From Pseudomonas graminis (GTDB lineage Bacteria > Pseudomonadota > Gammaproteobacteria > Pseudomonadales > Pseudomonadaceae), in NCBI RefSeq assembly GCF_001705435.1, contig NZ_MDEN01000069.1, positions 186,001 to 250,000 on the forward strand: a stretch of 64,000 bases of DNA, written 5' to 3'. The translations under genes and the position numbers were made by a program. This document shows positions 34,173 through 42,201 of this stretch, in pieces. The notes below the pieces were generated by a model that saw only the letters and a program-made list of their open reading frames with translations, was not told the DNA's origin and made no database searches. The stretch's first letter is position 1, and the number at the start of each line of letters is the position of its first letter.

Positions 34173-34731
34173 ACTGTCCTCTTACGTTGGATAGCAGGTT
34201 CATCCTGCTTTCTTTCAGATACGCTTTCATACCCGTGCCGGTCGTTACACCGCCAAGGCCGTCGATTCTAACGGGTTGGGCAGTCTCCGCATATTGCTTC
34301 TGCGGGAATACAGTCATGCGGCTGCTGGTGATGATGGTGGTGCGGTTCTTTTCATCGGTGCGGTTGATGCGCACCGAGTCGATCAGCTCGACGTGATCAC
34401 CCCCCGGCGACACTTCGGCGCGAACGCTCTGTACGTGCCACGGGAAGGTCGAACCTCGATACATCTGCAGCACCGGCGTGGTCATCAGGGTGACGTCGGT
34501 GGCTTTCAAGTGCTCGACCTTGTCGGCGGTCATGTCGTACTGCATGGTTCCGTCGGGCAAGTACTGAATGCTGTGGGCGTTGGTCGCGTAATAATCGACA
34601 GCGCTTTCATCCACGGCAGCCTTGGGTTGATCGAGGAAGCTTTCCGGACTGATGTTCCAGTAGCCGACCGCTGCCAGCAGCAATGCCAGCACACCGAACA
34701 GCAGAAACGTACGAAACTTTTTGCTCAGCAT
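34159..34731 (-). CDS. lptC: LPS export inner-membrane protein
   Basis: LptC receives LPS from the LptB2FG extractor and hands it to LptA. The ATG at 34731 gives 190 residues with one N-terminal membrane anchor (about 8-27) and a periplasmic beta-jellyroll domain; the upstream in-frame start at 34758 would overlap kdsC and add nine residues. The N-terminal MLSKKFRTFLLFGVLALLL is typical of the family. It lies ten bases after kdsC, linking Kdo biosynthesis and LPS export in one operon. Confidence 0.93.
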   Translation of the reverse strand: MLSKKFRTFLLFGVLALLLAAVGYWNISPESFLDQPKAAVDESAVDYYATNAHSIQYLPDGTMQYDMTADKVEHLKATDVTLMTTPVLQMYRGSTFPWHVQSVRAEVSPGGDHVELIDSVRINRTDEKNRTTIITSSRMTVFPQKQYAETAQPVRIDGLGGVTTGTGMKAYLKESRMNLLSNVRGQYEAR

Positions 34732-34741
34732 AAATGCACTT

Positions 34742-35275
34742 CTATAGGTAGGCGGCATGAGCCGCTTCGAGGTTGCCCTGAGCCTTCAGGATCAACTCGC
34801 AGAATTCGCGGGCAGCGCCTTCGCCGCCACGTGCCTGGGTAATGCCATCGGCATGCTCGCGGACAAAGCTGGCAGCATTGGCAACGGCCATGCCCAGGCC
34901 GACCCGGCGAATGACCGGCAGATCAGGCAGATCGTCACCCAGATACGCGACCTGCTCGTAGCTTAGATTCAGTTGCTGCAAAAGCTCGTCGAGGACCACG
35001 AGTTTGTCTTCGCGGCCCTGATAAAGGTGCGCGATGCCGAGGTTCTTCGCTCGCCGCTCAACCACGGGGGTCTTGCGCCCGCTGATGATGGCAGTGGTCA
35101 CGCCCGAGTTGATGAGCATCTTGATGCCCTGGCCGTCGAGGGTGTTGAACGTCTTGAACTCGCTGCCGTCTTCGAGGAAATACAGGCGCCCATCGGTGAG
35201 TACGCCATCGACGTCGAAGATCGCCAGTTTGATGTTCTTGCCGCGTTGCATCAGGTCATTCATATCGGCGCTCAT
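34742..35275 (-). CDS. kdsC: 3-deoxy-D-manno-octulosonate 8-phosphate phosphatase
   Basis: KdsC removes phosphate from Kdo-8-phosphate, the step before CMP-Kdo synthesis. The 177-residue protein is a C0-type HAD phosphatase with the nucleophile motif FDVDGVLTDG near residue 20, the Thr/Ser motif IISGR near 64 and the late acidic motif LGDDLPDLPV near 113, and no cap domain. The start ATG follows the kdsD stop with no gap (TAAATG), so coupling is likely. An internal ATG (MNDLMQRG) four codons on is an alternative. Cytoplasmic. Confidence 0.95.
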   Translation of the reverse strand: MSADMNDLMQRGKNIKLAIFDVDGVLTDGRLYFLEDGSEFKTFNTLDGQGIKMLINSGVTTAIISGRKTPVVERRAKNLGIAHLYQGREDKLVVLDELLQQLNLSYEQVAYLGDDLPDLPVIRRVGLGMAVANAASFVREHADGITQARGGEGAAREFCELILKAQGNLEAAHAAYL

Positions 35276-36250
35276 TTACATGACGCCTGCGCGAAGCAGG
35301 TCTTGAAGGTTGAACGCGCCAACCGGGCGGTCGTTCTCGTCGACCACAATAAGTGCGCCGATCTTGTTGTCTTCCATGATTTTCAAAGCTTCGGCCGCGA
35401 GCATTTCCGGCCGTACAGTCTTGCCATGGACGGTCATCACTTCATCAATGGTGGCCAGGCGTATGTCGATCGGGCGATCCAGCGTGCGACGCAAGTCACC
35501 GTCCGTGAAGATACCGGCAAGGCGTCCGTCGCTCTCGAGGATGGCGGTCATGCCCAGCCCCTTGCGGGTCATTTCCATCAGCGAATCGCGAAGCGGCGTG
35601 CCCCGCGCAACCTGCGGCAGGTTGGCCCCAGTGTGCATCACATGCTCGACCTTCAACAGCAGCCGACGACCCAGCGCACCGCCCGGGTGGGAAAAGGCGA
35701 AGTCTTCGGCGGTGAAGCCTCTGGCGTCCAGCAGTGCAACGGCCAGGGCGTCGCCCATGACCAGCGCCGCCGTGGTGGAGGAGGTGGGCGCCAGATTCAG
35801 CGGGCAGGCTTCTTTTTCGACCCGCGCATTGAGGTTGACGTCGGCGGCTTTGGCCAGCGTTGAGTCCGGGTTGCCAGTAAGGCTGATCATCTTGATGCCC
35901 AGACGCTTGATCAGCGGCAGCAACGTGACGATCTCGGCCGTCGTGCCCGAGTTGGACAGGGCCAGAATGATGTCGGCGCTGGTGATCATGCCCATGTCGC
36001 CGTGGCTGGCCTCGGCCGGGTGCACGAAAAACGAGGGAGTGCCGGTGCTGGCGAGGGTCGCGGCGATCTTCTTGCCGATATGGCCCGACTTGCCCATGCC
36101 GACCACGACCACGCGGCCCTGACTGCCCAGAATCATGTCGCATGCGCTGACGAAATCGGCATTGATATGCGCAAGCAGACCTTCCACGGCTTCTATTTCA
36201 AGGCGGATGGTGCTCTGTGCCGATTCAATCAGATTGCGCGCATTGGACAT
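35276..36250 (-). CDS. kdsD: Arabinose-5-phosphate isomerase (Kdo pathway)
   Basis: KdsD converts ribulose-5-phosphate to arabinose-5-phosphate, the entry to Kdo. The 324-residue protein has an N-terminal SIS domain (about 35-180; GMGKSGHIGKKIA and ALSNSGTTAEI) and two C-terminal CBS domains (about 205-324). It is the first gene of the minus-strand LPS/sigma-54 block, divergent from mlaF. The 308-base gap 36251-36558 holds promoter elements for both sides and no gene. Confidence 0.95.
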   Translation of the reverse strand: MSNARNLIESAQSTIRLEIEAVEGLLAHINADFVSACDMILGSQGRVVVVGMGKSGHIGKKIAATLASTGTPSFFVHPAEASHGDMGMITSADIILALSNSGTTAEIVTLLPLIKRLGIKMISLTGNPDSTLAKAADVNLNARVEKEACPLNLAPTSSTTAALVMGDALAVALLDARGFTAEDFAFSHPGGALGRRLLLKVEHVMHTGANLPQVARGTPLRDSLMEMTRKGLGMTAILESDGRLAGIFTDGDLRRTLDRPIDIRLATIDEVMTVHGKTVRPEMLAAEALKIMEDNKIGALIVVDENDRPVGAFNLQDLLRAGVM

Positions 36251-36443
36251 ATCGGAAGGGGTCGCTTGGTCAAAAGCCGGGGATTATAGCGGCAATGTTC
36301 AAAAGCCTCACGCTTCATCGTTGCTGTTTGTTTAATGAAAGGACACGTCCTTCAGCAACTGCGTGATAAAGGCTGGCGATGGGTACGAAAATTCCACACG
36401 GTCCTTAATACCCTTCTTTGTTTGCGACTTGACACGTTGAAGC

Positions 36444-36473
36444 TTGGGCGGCGTGCGAGAGCGGTGGTATAGT
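36444..36473 (+). promoter_or_regulatory. Probable sigma-70 promoter of the mla operon
   Basis: TTGGGC at 36444-36449 and TATAGT at 36468-36473, spaced 18 bases, about 85 bases before the mlaF ATG. The -10 is good; the -35 is moderate. It serves the plus strand; the kdsD promoter must lie further left in the same gap. Confidence 0.5.
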
Positions 36474-36558
36474 CCGCCGCTTGTTCGGCCCCTCCAAAAG
36501 TGTGTCGTTCGTCAAGAACGCGGCATCTGAGAGACAGGTTGCATCGCAAGGAGTTTAG

Positions 36559-37368
36559 ATGAGTGCCGATAACGCCTACGCGGTCGAGCTGAAGGGCGTT
36601 TCCTTCAAGCGCGGTGCGCGCAGCATCTTCAATAATGTGGACATCAGCATCCCCCGGGGCAAAGTCACCGGCATCATGGGGCCGTCCGGCAGTGGTAAAA
36701 CCACCCTGCTGCGGTTGATGGGAGCACAACTGCGTCCCAGCGCTGGCGAAGTCTGGGTCAATGGCCAGAATTTGCCCAAGCTATCGCGCAGCGATCTTTT
36801 CGACGCGCGCAAGCAGATGGGCGTTCTCTTTCAGAGCGGCGCACTGTTCACCGATCTCGACGTTTTCGAAAACGTGGCGTTTCCGCTGCGGGTTCACACC
36901 AAACTGCCTGAAGACATGATCCGCGACATCGTTCTGCTCAAACTGCAGGCGGTGGGGCTTCGTGGCGCAGTCGACTTGATGCCCGACGAGCTGTCGGGTG
37001 GCATGAAGCGTCGTGTTGCGCTGGCGCGTGCCATCGCGCTGGATCCCCAGATCCTCATGTACGACGAACCCTTCGTGGGCCAGGACCCTATCGCCATGGG
37101 CGTGCTGGTTCGGCTGATCAGGCTGCTGAATGACGCGCTGGGTATCACCAGTATCGTGGTGTCCCACGACCTCGCCGAGACCGCGAGCATCGCCGACTAT
37201 CTCTATGTCGTCGGTGACGGTCAGGTGCTGGGGCAGGGCACGCCGCAGGAACTGATGGAGTCGGATAACCCTCGTATACGTCAGTTCATGACGGGCGATC
37301 CCGACGGGCCGGTGCCTTTCCATTATCCGGCACCGGATTATCGCGACGATCTTTTGGGGAAGCGCTGA
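36559..37368 (+). CDS. mlaF: Phospholipid ABC transporter ATP-binding protein MlaF
   Basis: MlaF powers the Mla system, which keeps phospholipids out of the outer leaflet of the outer membrane. The 269-residue ATPase has Walker A GPSGSGKTT near residue 42, signature LSGGMKRRVALARAI, Walker B ILMYDEPFVGQDPI and the switch His in VVSHDLAET. A GGAG site precedes the ATG at 36559. It begins mlaFEDCB, with a one-base overlap to mlaE (TGATG). In pseudomonads the operon is also called ttg2 because of its link to solvent tolerance. Confidence 0.95.
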   Translation: MSADNAYAVELKGVSFKRGARSIFNNVDISIPRGKVTGIMGPSGSGKTTLLRLMGAQLRPSAGEVWVNGQNLPKLSRSDLFDARKQMGVLFQSGALFTDLDVFENVAFPLRVHTKLPEDMIRDIVLLKLQAVGLRGAVDLMPDELSGGMKRRVALARAIALDPQILMYDEPFVGQDPIAMGVLVRLIRLLNDALGITSIVVSHDLAETASIADYLYVVGDGQVLGQGTPQELMESDNPRIRQFMTGDPDGPVPFHYPAPDYRDDLLGKR

Positions 37369-38165
37369 TGCGCAGAAAGTCTTTAATGGATCGCGTACGC
37401 CTGATGGGGCGTTCGGCGATCGATATAGTTGCAGTGCTGGGTAGTTCAGGGATTTTTCTGGTTCATGCGTTGCTCGGGCGTGGCGGAATCGGCGGCGGCT
37501 TTCAGCTGCTGCTGCGTCAGCTGCACTCGGTAGGCGTCATGTCTCTGGCCATTATTGTCGTGTCCGGCGTGTTCATCGGCATGGTGCTGGCGCTGCAAGG
37601 CTTCAGCATTCTCGCCAAGTACGGCTCCGAGCAGGCGGTGGGGCAGATGGTTGCCCTGACGTTGCTGCGTGAACTCGGTCCGGTCGTTACCGCTCTATTG
37701 TTCGCCGGTCGTGCAGGCTCTGCGCTCACCGCTGAAATCGGCAACATGAAATCCACCGAGCAGCTTTCCAGCCTCGAGATGATTGGCGTTGACCCGCTCA
37801 AATACATCGTCGCGCCGCGTCTCTGGGCAGGCTTCATCTCGCTGCCGGTGCTGGCGCTGATCTTCAGCGTGGTTGGCATCTGGGGTGGTTCGTGGGTGGC
37901 GGTCGACTGGCTGGGCGTTTACGAAGGCTCCTTCTGGGCCAACATGCAGAACAGCGTTTTGTTTACCGATGATGTACTCAACGGTGTCATCAAGAGCGTC
38001 GTGTTCGCTTTTGTCGTCACCTGGATTGCCGTGTTTCAGGGCTATGACTGCGAGCCGACGTCCGAAGGGATCAGTCGCGCCACGACCAAGACCGTGGTCT
38101 ACGCGTCATTGGCCGTACTGGGCCTGGACTTTATTATGACCGCCTTGATGTTTGGAGACTTCTGA
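37368..38165 (+). CDS. mlaE: Phospholipid ABC transporter permease MlaE
   Basis: The inner-membrane permease of the Mla complex, 265 residues, with five or so predicted membrane segments and the family motif LGPVVTALLFAGRAGSALTAEIGNMK near residues 103-128, which contacts the ATPase. It starts within the mlaF stop (TGATG) and ends within the mlaD start. The N-terminal amphipathic stretch is basic (MRRKSLMDRVRLMGRSAID), as in relatives. Known role: phospholipid transfer between the membranes together with MlaD and MlaF. Confidence 0.95.
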   Translation: MRRKSLMDRVRLMGRSAIDIVAVLGSSGIFLVHALLGRGGIGGGFQLLLRQLHSVGVMSLAIIVVSGVFIGMVLALQGFSILAKYGSEQAVGQMVALTLLRELGPVVTALLFAGRAGSALTAEIGNMKSTEQLSSLEMIGVDPLKYIVAPRLWAGFISLPVLALIFSVVGIWGGSWVAVDWLGVYEGSFWANMQNSVLFTDDVLNGVIKSVVFAFVVTWIAVFQGYDCEPTSEGISRATTKTVVYASLAVLGLDFIMTALMFGDF

Positions 38166-38632
38166 TGCAAAACCGCACCCTCGAAACCGGTGTAGGCCTG
38201 TTTCTGCTGGCCGGTATCCTGGCTTTGCTCCTGCTCGCCCTGCGCGTCAGCGGTCTGAGTGCCAGCGCCAACACCGACACTTATAAACTTTACGCAAATT
38301 TCGACAATATCGCCGGTTTGACTGTCAGAGCGAAAGTGACCATGGCCGGTGTGAACATTGGCAAGGTCACTGCAATCGATCTGGATCACGATACCTTCAC
38401 CGGTCGTGTGACGATGGAAGTGAACAAGCGGGTCAATAACCTGCCTTCGGATTCCACCGCTTCCATTCTGACCGCGGGCCTGCTGGGTGAAAAATACATC
38501 GGCATCAGTGTCGGTGGTGATGACCAGCTGTTGAAAGACGGCGGCACCATCCATGACACCCAGTCCTCGTTGGTACTCGAAGACCTGATCGGTAAATTCC
38601 TGCTCAATTCAGTGGGCAAAGACGCCAAATGA
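38165..38632 (+). CDS. mlaD: Phospholipid-binding MCE protein MlaD
   Basis: MlaD is an inner-membrane-anchored MCE-domain protein whose hexameric ring binds phospholipid. The 155-residue product has an N-terminal membrane helix (about 8-28) and one MCE domain (about 38-115: YKLYANFDNIAGLTVRAKV, then AGVNIGKVTAI). It overlaps mlaE by one base. The short C-terminal tail ends with DLIGKFLLNSVGKDAK and lacks extra repeats, as in other gamma-proteobacterial MlaD. Confidence 0.95.
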   Translation: MQNRTLETGVGLFLLAGILALLLLALRVSGLSASANTDTYKLYANFDNIAGLTVRAKVTMAGVNIGKVTAIDLDHDTFTGRVTMEVNKRVNNLPSDSTASILTAGLLGEKYIGISVGGDDQLLKDGGTIHDTQSSLVLEDLIGKFLLNSVGKDAK

Positions 38633-38643
38633 GGAGTTTTTTC

Positions 38644-39300
38644 ATGATCTCGATTCTGCGCCGTGGCCTTCTGGTGCTGCTGGCCGCCCTGCCATTGTTT
38701 GCTAATGCAGCGGCGTCCGATGCTTCCGCCCACGACCTGGTTGATCGCACCACCAAGCAATTGCTGGCTGACCTGTCCGCCAACAAGGAAACCTACAAAT
38801 CCAATCCACAAGCGTTCTACGATGCACTCAATGGCATCGTCGGCCCGGTCATCGACGCCGATGGCATTTCCAAAAGCATCATGACCGTGAAGTATTCGCG
38901 CAACGCCACCCCGGCGCAGATGCAGCGGTTCCAGGAAAACTTCAAGCGCAGTCTGATCCAGTTCTATGGCAACGCACTGCTTGAGTACAACAACCAGGGC
39001 ATCACTGTTTCTCCTGCCAAGCAGGAAGGTGCTGATCGCACTTCCGTTGACATGTCGGTCAAGGGCAACAACGGCGCGGTTTACCCTGTTTCCTACACCC
39101 TCGTTAAAATCGGCGGTGAGTGGAAAGTGCGTAACGTGATCATCAACGGCATCAACATCGGCAAGCTGTTCCGCGATCAGTTCGCTGACGCCATGCAGCG
39201 CAACGGTAACAACCTGGACAAAACCATCGACGGTTGGGCTGGCGAAGTCGCCAAGGCCAAAGAGACCTCGGAAGCCTCCAGCGACAAGGTCGTCAAATGA
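38644..39300 (+). CDS. mlaC: Periplasmic phospholipid carrier MlaC
   Basis: MlaC shuttles phospholipid across the periplasm between the outer-membrane MlaA complex and MlaD. The ATG at 38644, behind a GAGGAG site, gives 218 residues with a signal peptide of about 21 (ALPLFANAA); an ATG at 38629 is in frame but sits on the ribosome site. The mature part has the MlaC/Ttg2D pattern SIMTVKYSRNATPAQMQRF and FKRSLIQFYGNALLEY. It overlaps mlaB by four bases (ATGA). Confidence 0.94.
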   Translation: MISILRRGLLVLLAALPLFANAAASDASAHDLVDRTTKQLLADLSANKETYKSNPQAFYDALNGIVGPVIDADGISKSIMTVKYSRNATPAQMQRFQENFKRSLIQFYGNALLEYNNQGITVSPAKQEGADRTSVDMSVKGNNGAVYPVSYTLVKIGGEWKVRNVIINGINIGKLFRDQFADAMQRNGNNLDKTIDGWAGEVAKAKETSEASSDKVVK

Positions 39301-39602
39301 GTCAAGCGTCCGTTACTGCCGCTGGCGGCGGAGAGCTGATGCTCTCCGGCGTGGTCGACTATCGGACCGGGCCCGCCTTGCGCGAGCAGGGCGCGGCGCT
39401 CATTAAGGCCAGCACCGAAGCGGCTTTGACGCTGGACTGCTCCGGCGTGGAAAAATCCAGCAGTGTCGGCCTTTCATTGCTCCTCGCATTCATGCGCGAT
39501 GCTCAGGCGGCGGGCAAGTTACTCACCGTCCGGGCGTTGCCAGAAGACATGCAGGAAATCGCCAAAGTCTCTGAGCTCACCGAGCTGTTGCAGCACCATT
39601 AA
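39297..39602 (+). CDS. mlaB: STAS-domain protein MlaB
   Basis: MlaB is a small cytoplasmic STAS protein that binds and stabilises the MlaF ATPase. The 101-residue product starts at an ATG overlapping the mlaC stop. The domain core is ALTLDCSGVEKSSSVGLSLLLAFMRDA; the Ser/Thr-rich turn (EKSSSVG) is the position phosphorylated in related anti-anti-sigma factors, though Mla function is not known to need this. It ends the mla operon; a terminator-like hairpin follows before ibaG. Confidence 0.92.
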   Translation: MSQASVTAAGGGELMLSGVVDYRTGPALREQGAALIKASTEAALTLDCSGVEKSSSVGLSLLLAFMRDAQAAGKLLTVRALPEDMQEIAKVSELTELLQHH

Positions 39603-39619
39603 TTGCTTTCATCGATCAA

Positions 39620-39670
39620 GCCCCTCGTCCGCCCCTTGCAAAGTAGGGTTCGCAACGAGAGGGCTTTTTT
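39620..39670 (+). terminator. Probable terminator between mlaB and ibaG
   Basis: GCCCCTCGT pairs, with one bulge, with ACGAGAGGGC across an internal loop and is followed by six T residues. Some read-through into ibaG and murA is possible. Confidence 0.6.
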
Positions 39671-39716
39671 GTATGATGGCCGACCCGCGCGCGTAGGGCG
39701 CCGATAGAGGTTAAGC

Positions 39717-39956
39717 ATGCAGGCCGTAGAAGTTAAAAGCTTCCTGGAAGCTAAGTTGCCAGATATCCAGGTCGAAGTTGAAGGCGAAGGCTGTAATTTC
39801 CAGCTGAACGTGATCAGCGACGAACTGGCCGCACTGAGCCCGGTCAAGCGCCAGCAGCAGATCTACACGCATTTGAACCCATGGATCGCCGATGGCAGCA
39901 TCCACGCGGTGACCATGAAATTTTTCAGCCGCGCTGCATGGGCCGAGCGCACCTGA
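39717..39956 (+). CDS. ibaG: BolA-family protein IbaG
   Basis: A 79-residue BolA-like protein, MQAVEVKSFLEAKLPDIQVEVEG at the N-terminus (given in part), with the helix-turn region SPVKRQQQIYTHLNPWI and a late His in SIHAVTMKFFS. BolA-type proteins pair with monothiol glutaredoxins and may help in iron-sulfur handling; IbaG of E. coli is linked to acid stress. It precedes murA by 23 bases, a conserved arrangement in gamma-proteobacteria. Cytoplasmic. No Cys ligand is visible except Cys25. Confidence 0.9.
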   Translation: MQAVEVKSFLEAKLPDIQVEVEGEGCNFQLNVISDELAALSPVKRQQQIYTHLNPWIADGSIHAVTMKFFSRAAWAERT

Positions 39957-39979
39957 GCCAAAACGGCGTCGAGATTCCA

Positions 39980-41245
39980 ATGGATAAACTGATTATTACT
40001 GGCGGCATTCGTCTTGATGGCGAAATCCGCATCTCCGGGGCGAAAAACTCCGCCCTGCCGATTCTCGCAGCCACGCTGCTGGCTGATGGTCCTGTGACCG
40101 TCGCCAACCTGCCGCACCTGCACGACATCACCACCATGATCGAGCTGTTCGGTCGCATGGGGATCGAGCCGATCATCGACGAGAAGCTCAGCGTCGAAAT
40201 CGATCCGCGCACTATCAAGACCCTGGTCGCTCCGTACGAACTGGTGAAAACCATGCGTGCGTCGATCCTCGTGCTGGGTCCGATGGTTGCCCGATTCGGT
40301 GAAGCCGAAGTGGCACTGCCTGGCGGTTGCGCCATCGGTTCGCGTCCTGTCGATCTGCACATCCGTGGTCTTGAAGCCATGGGCGCGATCATCGACGTCG
40401 AAGGCGGTTACATCAAGGCCAAGGCGCCGGAAGGCGGCCTGCGTGGCGCGCACTTCTTCTTCGACACCGTCAGCGTCACCGGTACCGAGAACATCATGAT
40501 GGCCGCTGCACTGGCCAACGGCCGCAGCGTCCTGCAAAACGCCGCGCGTGAACCTGAAGTCGTCGACCTGGCGAACTTCATCAACGCCATGGGCGGTAAA
40601 GTCTCTGGCGCCGGCACCGACACCATCACCATCGATGGCGTTAAACGTCTCGGTTCGGCGACCTATCGCGTGATGCCCGACCGTATCGAAACCGGCACCT
40701 ATCTGGTGGCGGCGGCGGCAACCGGCGGCCGTGTGAAGCTCAAGGACACCGATCCGACGATTCTCGAAGCGGTTCTCGAGAAGCTGCGTGAAGCCGGTGC
40801 CGAGATCACCACGGGCAGCAACTGGATCGAGTTGAACATGCACGGCAAACGTCCGAAAGCGGTCAACGTGCGCACTGCGCCGTACCCGGCGTTTCCGACC
40901 GACATGCAGGCGCAGTTCATCTCGCTGAATGCCATTGCCGAGGGTACCGGAACGGTCATCGAGACCATCTTCGAAAACCGCTTCATGCACGTGTATGAAA
41001 TGCACCGCATGGGCGCGCAGATTCAGGTCGAAGGCAACACCGCGATTGTCACCGGTTGCACCAAGCTCAAGGGCGCGCCTGTGATGGCGACCGACCTGCG
41101 TGCTTCGGCGAGCCTGGTCATTTCGGCGCTCGTTGCCGAAGGCGACACGCTGATCGACCGCATCTACCACATCGACCGTGGTTACGAGTGCATCGAAGAA
41201 AAACTGCAGATGCTGGGCGCGAAGATCCGTCGCGTTCCGGGCTAG
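39980..41245 (+). CDS. murA: UDP-N-acetylglucosamine 1-carboxyvinyltransferase
   Basis: MurA transfers enolpyruvate to UDP-GlcNAc, the first committed step of peptidoglycan synthesis and the target of fosfomycin. The ATG at 39980 gives 421 residues. The catalytic, fosfomycin-reactive Cys is in LPGGCAIGSRPVDLH near residue 117. KNSALPILAATLLADG lies near 22-37 and the substrate Asp is in AFPTDMQAQF near 306. An in-frame start at 39881 overlaps ibaG and is rejected. The gene follows ibaG by 23 bases. Fosfomycin sensitivity would be expected from the presence of Cys. Confidence 0.96.
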   Translation: MDKLIITGGIRLDGEIRISGAKNSALPILAATLLADGPVTVANLPHLHDITTMIELFGRMGIEPIIDEKLSVEIDPRTIKTLVAPYELVKTMRASILVLGPMVARFGEAEVALPGGCAIGSRPVDLHIRGLEAMGAIIDVEGGYIKAKAPEGGLRGAHFFFDTVSVTGTENIMMAAALANGRSVLQNAAREPEVVDLANFINAMGGKVSGAGTDTITIDGVKRLGSATYRVMPDRIETGTYLVAAAATGGRVKLKDTDPTILEAVLEKLREAGAEITTGSNWIELNMHGKRPKAVNVRTAPYPAFPTDMQAQFISLNAIAEGTGTVIETIFENRFMHVYEMHRMGAQIQVEGNTAIVTGCTKLKGAPVMATDLRASASLVISALVAEGDTLIDRIYHIDRGYECIEEKLQMLGAKIRRVPG

Positions 41246-41262
41246 TCAGCTGCTGCGCGTTT

Positions 41263-41289
41263 GCCCGGGTCGATTTGATCGACTCGGGC
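41263..41289. other. Strong hairpin between murA and hisG
   Basis: GCCCGGGTCGAT-TTG-ATCGACTCGGGC forms a 12-pair stem with one G-T pair and a 3-base loop. It is not followed by a T run, so it is probably an mRNA-stabilising or attenuating structure, not a standard terminator. Confidence 0.6.
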
Positions 41290-41409
41290 GACGTGTCTGG
41301 CCCAAGGGCCAAGACTTTCTGATTCGTTTCACTTCGGCTTTTTGAGCTGGAGGTTGTCGGGCGCCAGTTGCGACCCGGCACGCGCTGCTGATAAGGACTG
41401 ACGTTTCCC

Positions 41410-42045
41410 ATGTTAACCATCGCACTGTCCAAGGGCCGTATCCTCGACGACACTTTGCCGCTGCTCGCTGCGGCGGGCATCGTGCCGACCGAGAATCCGG
41501 ACAAGAGCCGCAAGCTGATCATCCCCACGACCCAGGCCGACGTGCGCTTGCTGATCGTGCGTGCCACCGACGTGCCGACCTATGTCGAGCATGGCGCTGC
41601 GGATCTCGGCGTCGCGGGCAAGGACGTGTTGATGGAATACGGCGGTCAGGGGCTTTATGAGCCCCTCGACCTGCAAATCGCCCAGTGCAAGCTGATGACT
41701 GCAGGTGCAGTCGGCGCCGTCGAACCCAAGGGTCGGCTGCGTGTGGCGACCAAGTTCGTCAATGTTGCCAAGCGCTATTATGCCGAACAGGGCCGTCAGG
41801 TCGATATCATCAAGCTGTACGGCTCCATGGAACTCGCGCCGCTCGTGGGCCTGGCCGACAAGATCATCGACGTCGTCGACACCGGCAACACGCTGCGTGC
41901 CAACGGCCTCGAACCCCAGGACATGATTGCCCACATCAGCTCCCGTCTGGTGGTGAACAAGGCATCCATGAAAATGCAGCACGCCCGTATCCAGTCGTTG
42001 ATCGACACCCTGCGCACAGCCGTGGAGTCGCGACACCGCGGTTGA
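41410..42045 (+). CDS. hisG: ATP phosphoribosyltransferase, short form
   Basis: HisG catalyses the first step of histidine synthesis. The 211-residue protein is the short form (HisG-S), lacking the C-terminal regulatory domain, so it needs the HisZ partner, which is not in this window. Motifs: ALSKGRILDDTLPLL at the N-terminus and the PRPP-binding region VDVVDTGNTLRANGL near residue 155 (VDTGNTLRANG). It follows murA after 164 bases containing a strong hairpin, and precedes hisD after 156 bases containing a long inverted repeat. Confidence 0.95.
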   Translation: MLTIALSKGRILDDTLPLLAAAGIVPTENPDKSRKLIIPTTQADVRLLIVRATDVPTYVEHGAADLGVAGKDVLMEYGGQGLYEPLDLQIAQCKLMTAGAVGAVEPKGRLRVATKFVNVAKRYYAEQGRQVDIIKLYGSMELAPLVGLADKIIDVVDTGNTLRANGLEPQDMIAHISSRLVVNKASMKMQHARIQSLIDTLRTAVESRHRG

Positions 42046-42099
42046 CTGAATCGCGTGACCCTCAACAGGATCACGCCCAGCTATCCGTGTCATAGCCAA

Positions 42100-42179
42100 A
42101 TTTCTCAGGTGCCCGCGCGGATGGCTTGCTAGCTTAGGCATCTGCCTATCCTTGCAACTGACATCGCCACCTGAGAAAT
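42100..42179 (+). promoter_or_regulatory. Nested inverted-repeat structure in the hisG-hisD space
   Basis: ATTTCTCAGGTG (42100-42111) is exactly complementary to CACCTGAGAAAT (42168-42179): a perfect 12-base stem enclosing 56 bases. Inside it TAGGCA-TC-TGCCTA (42135-42148) can form a second stem. The outer arm ends 22 bases before the hisD ATG, so it can affect ribosome access. No known riboswitch is recognised. Confidence 0.55.
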
Positions 42180-42201
42180 CGCCATCATTGAGGCCCACGC
42201 T

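Noticed and set aside
39863..41170. Open frame of 435 codons antisense to murA
   Set aside because: A mirror frame only; murA is complete on the plus strand.
42100..42179. Classical histidine attenuator
   Set aside because: No leader peptide with a run of His codons and no T run after the stem.
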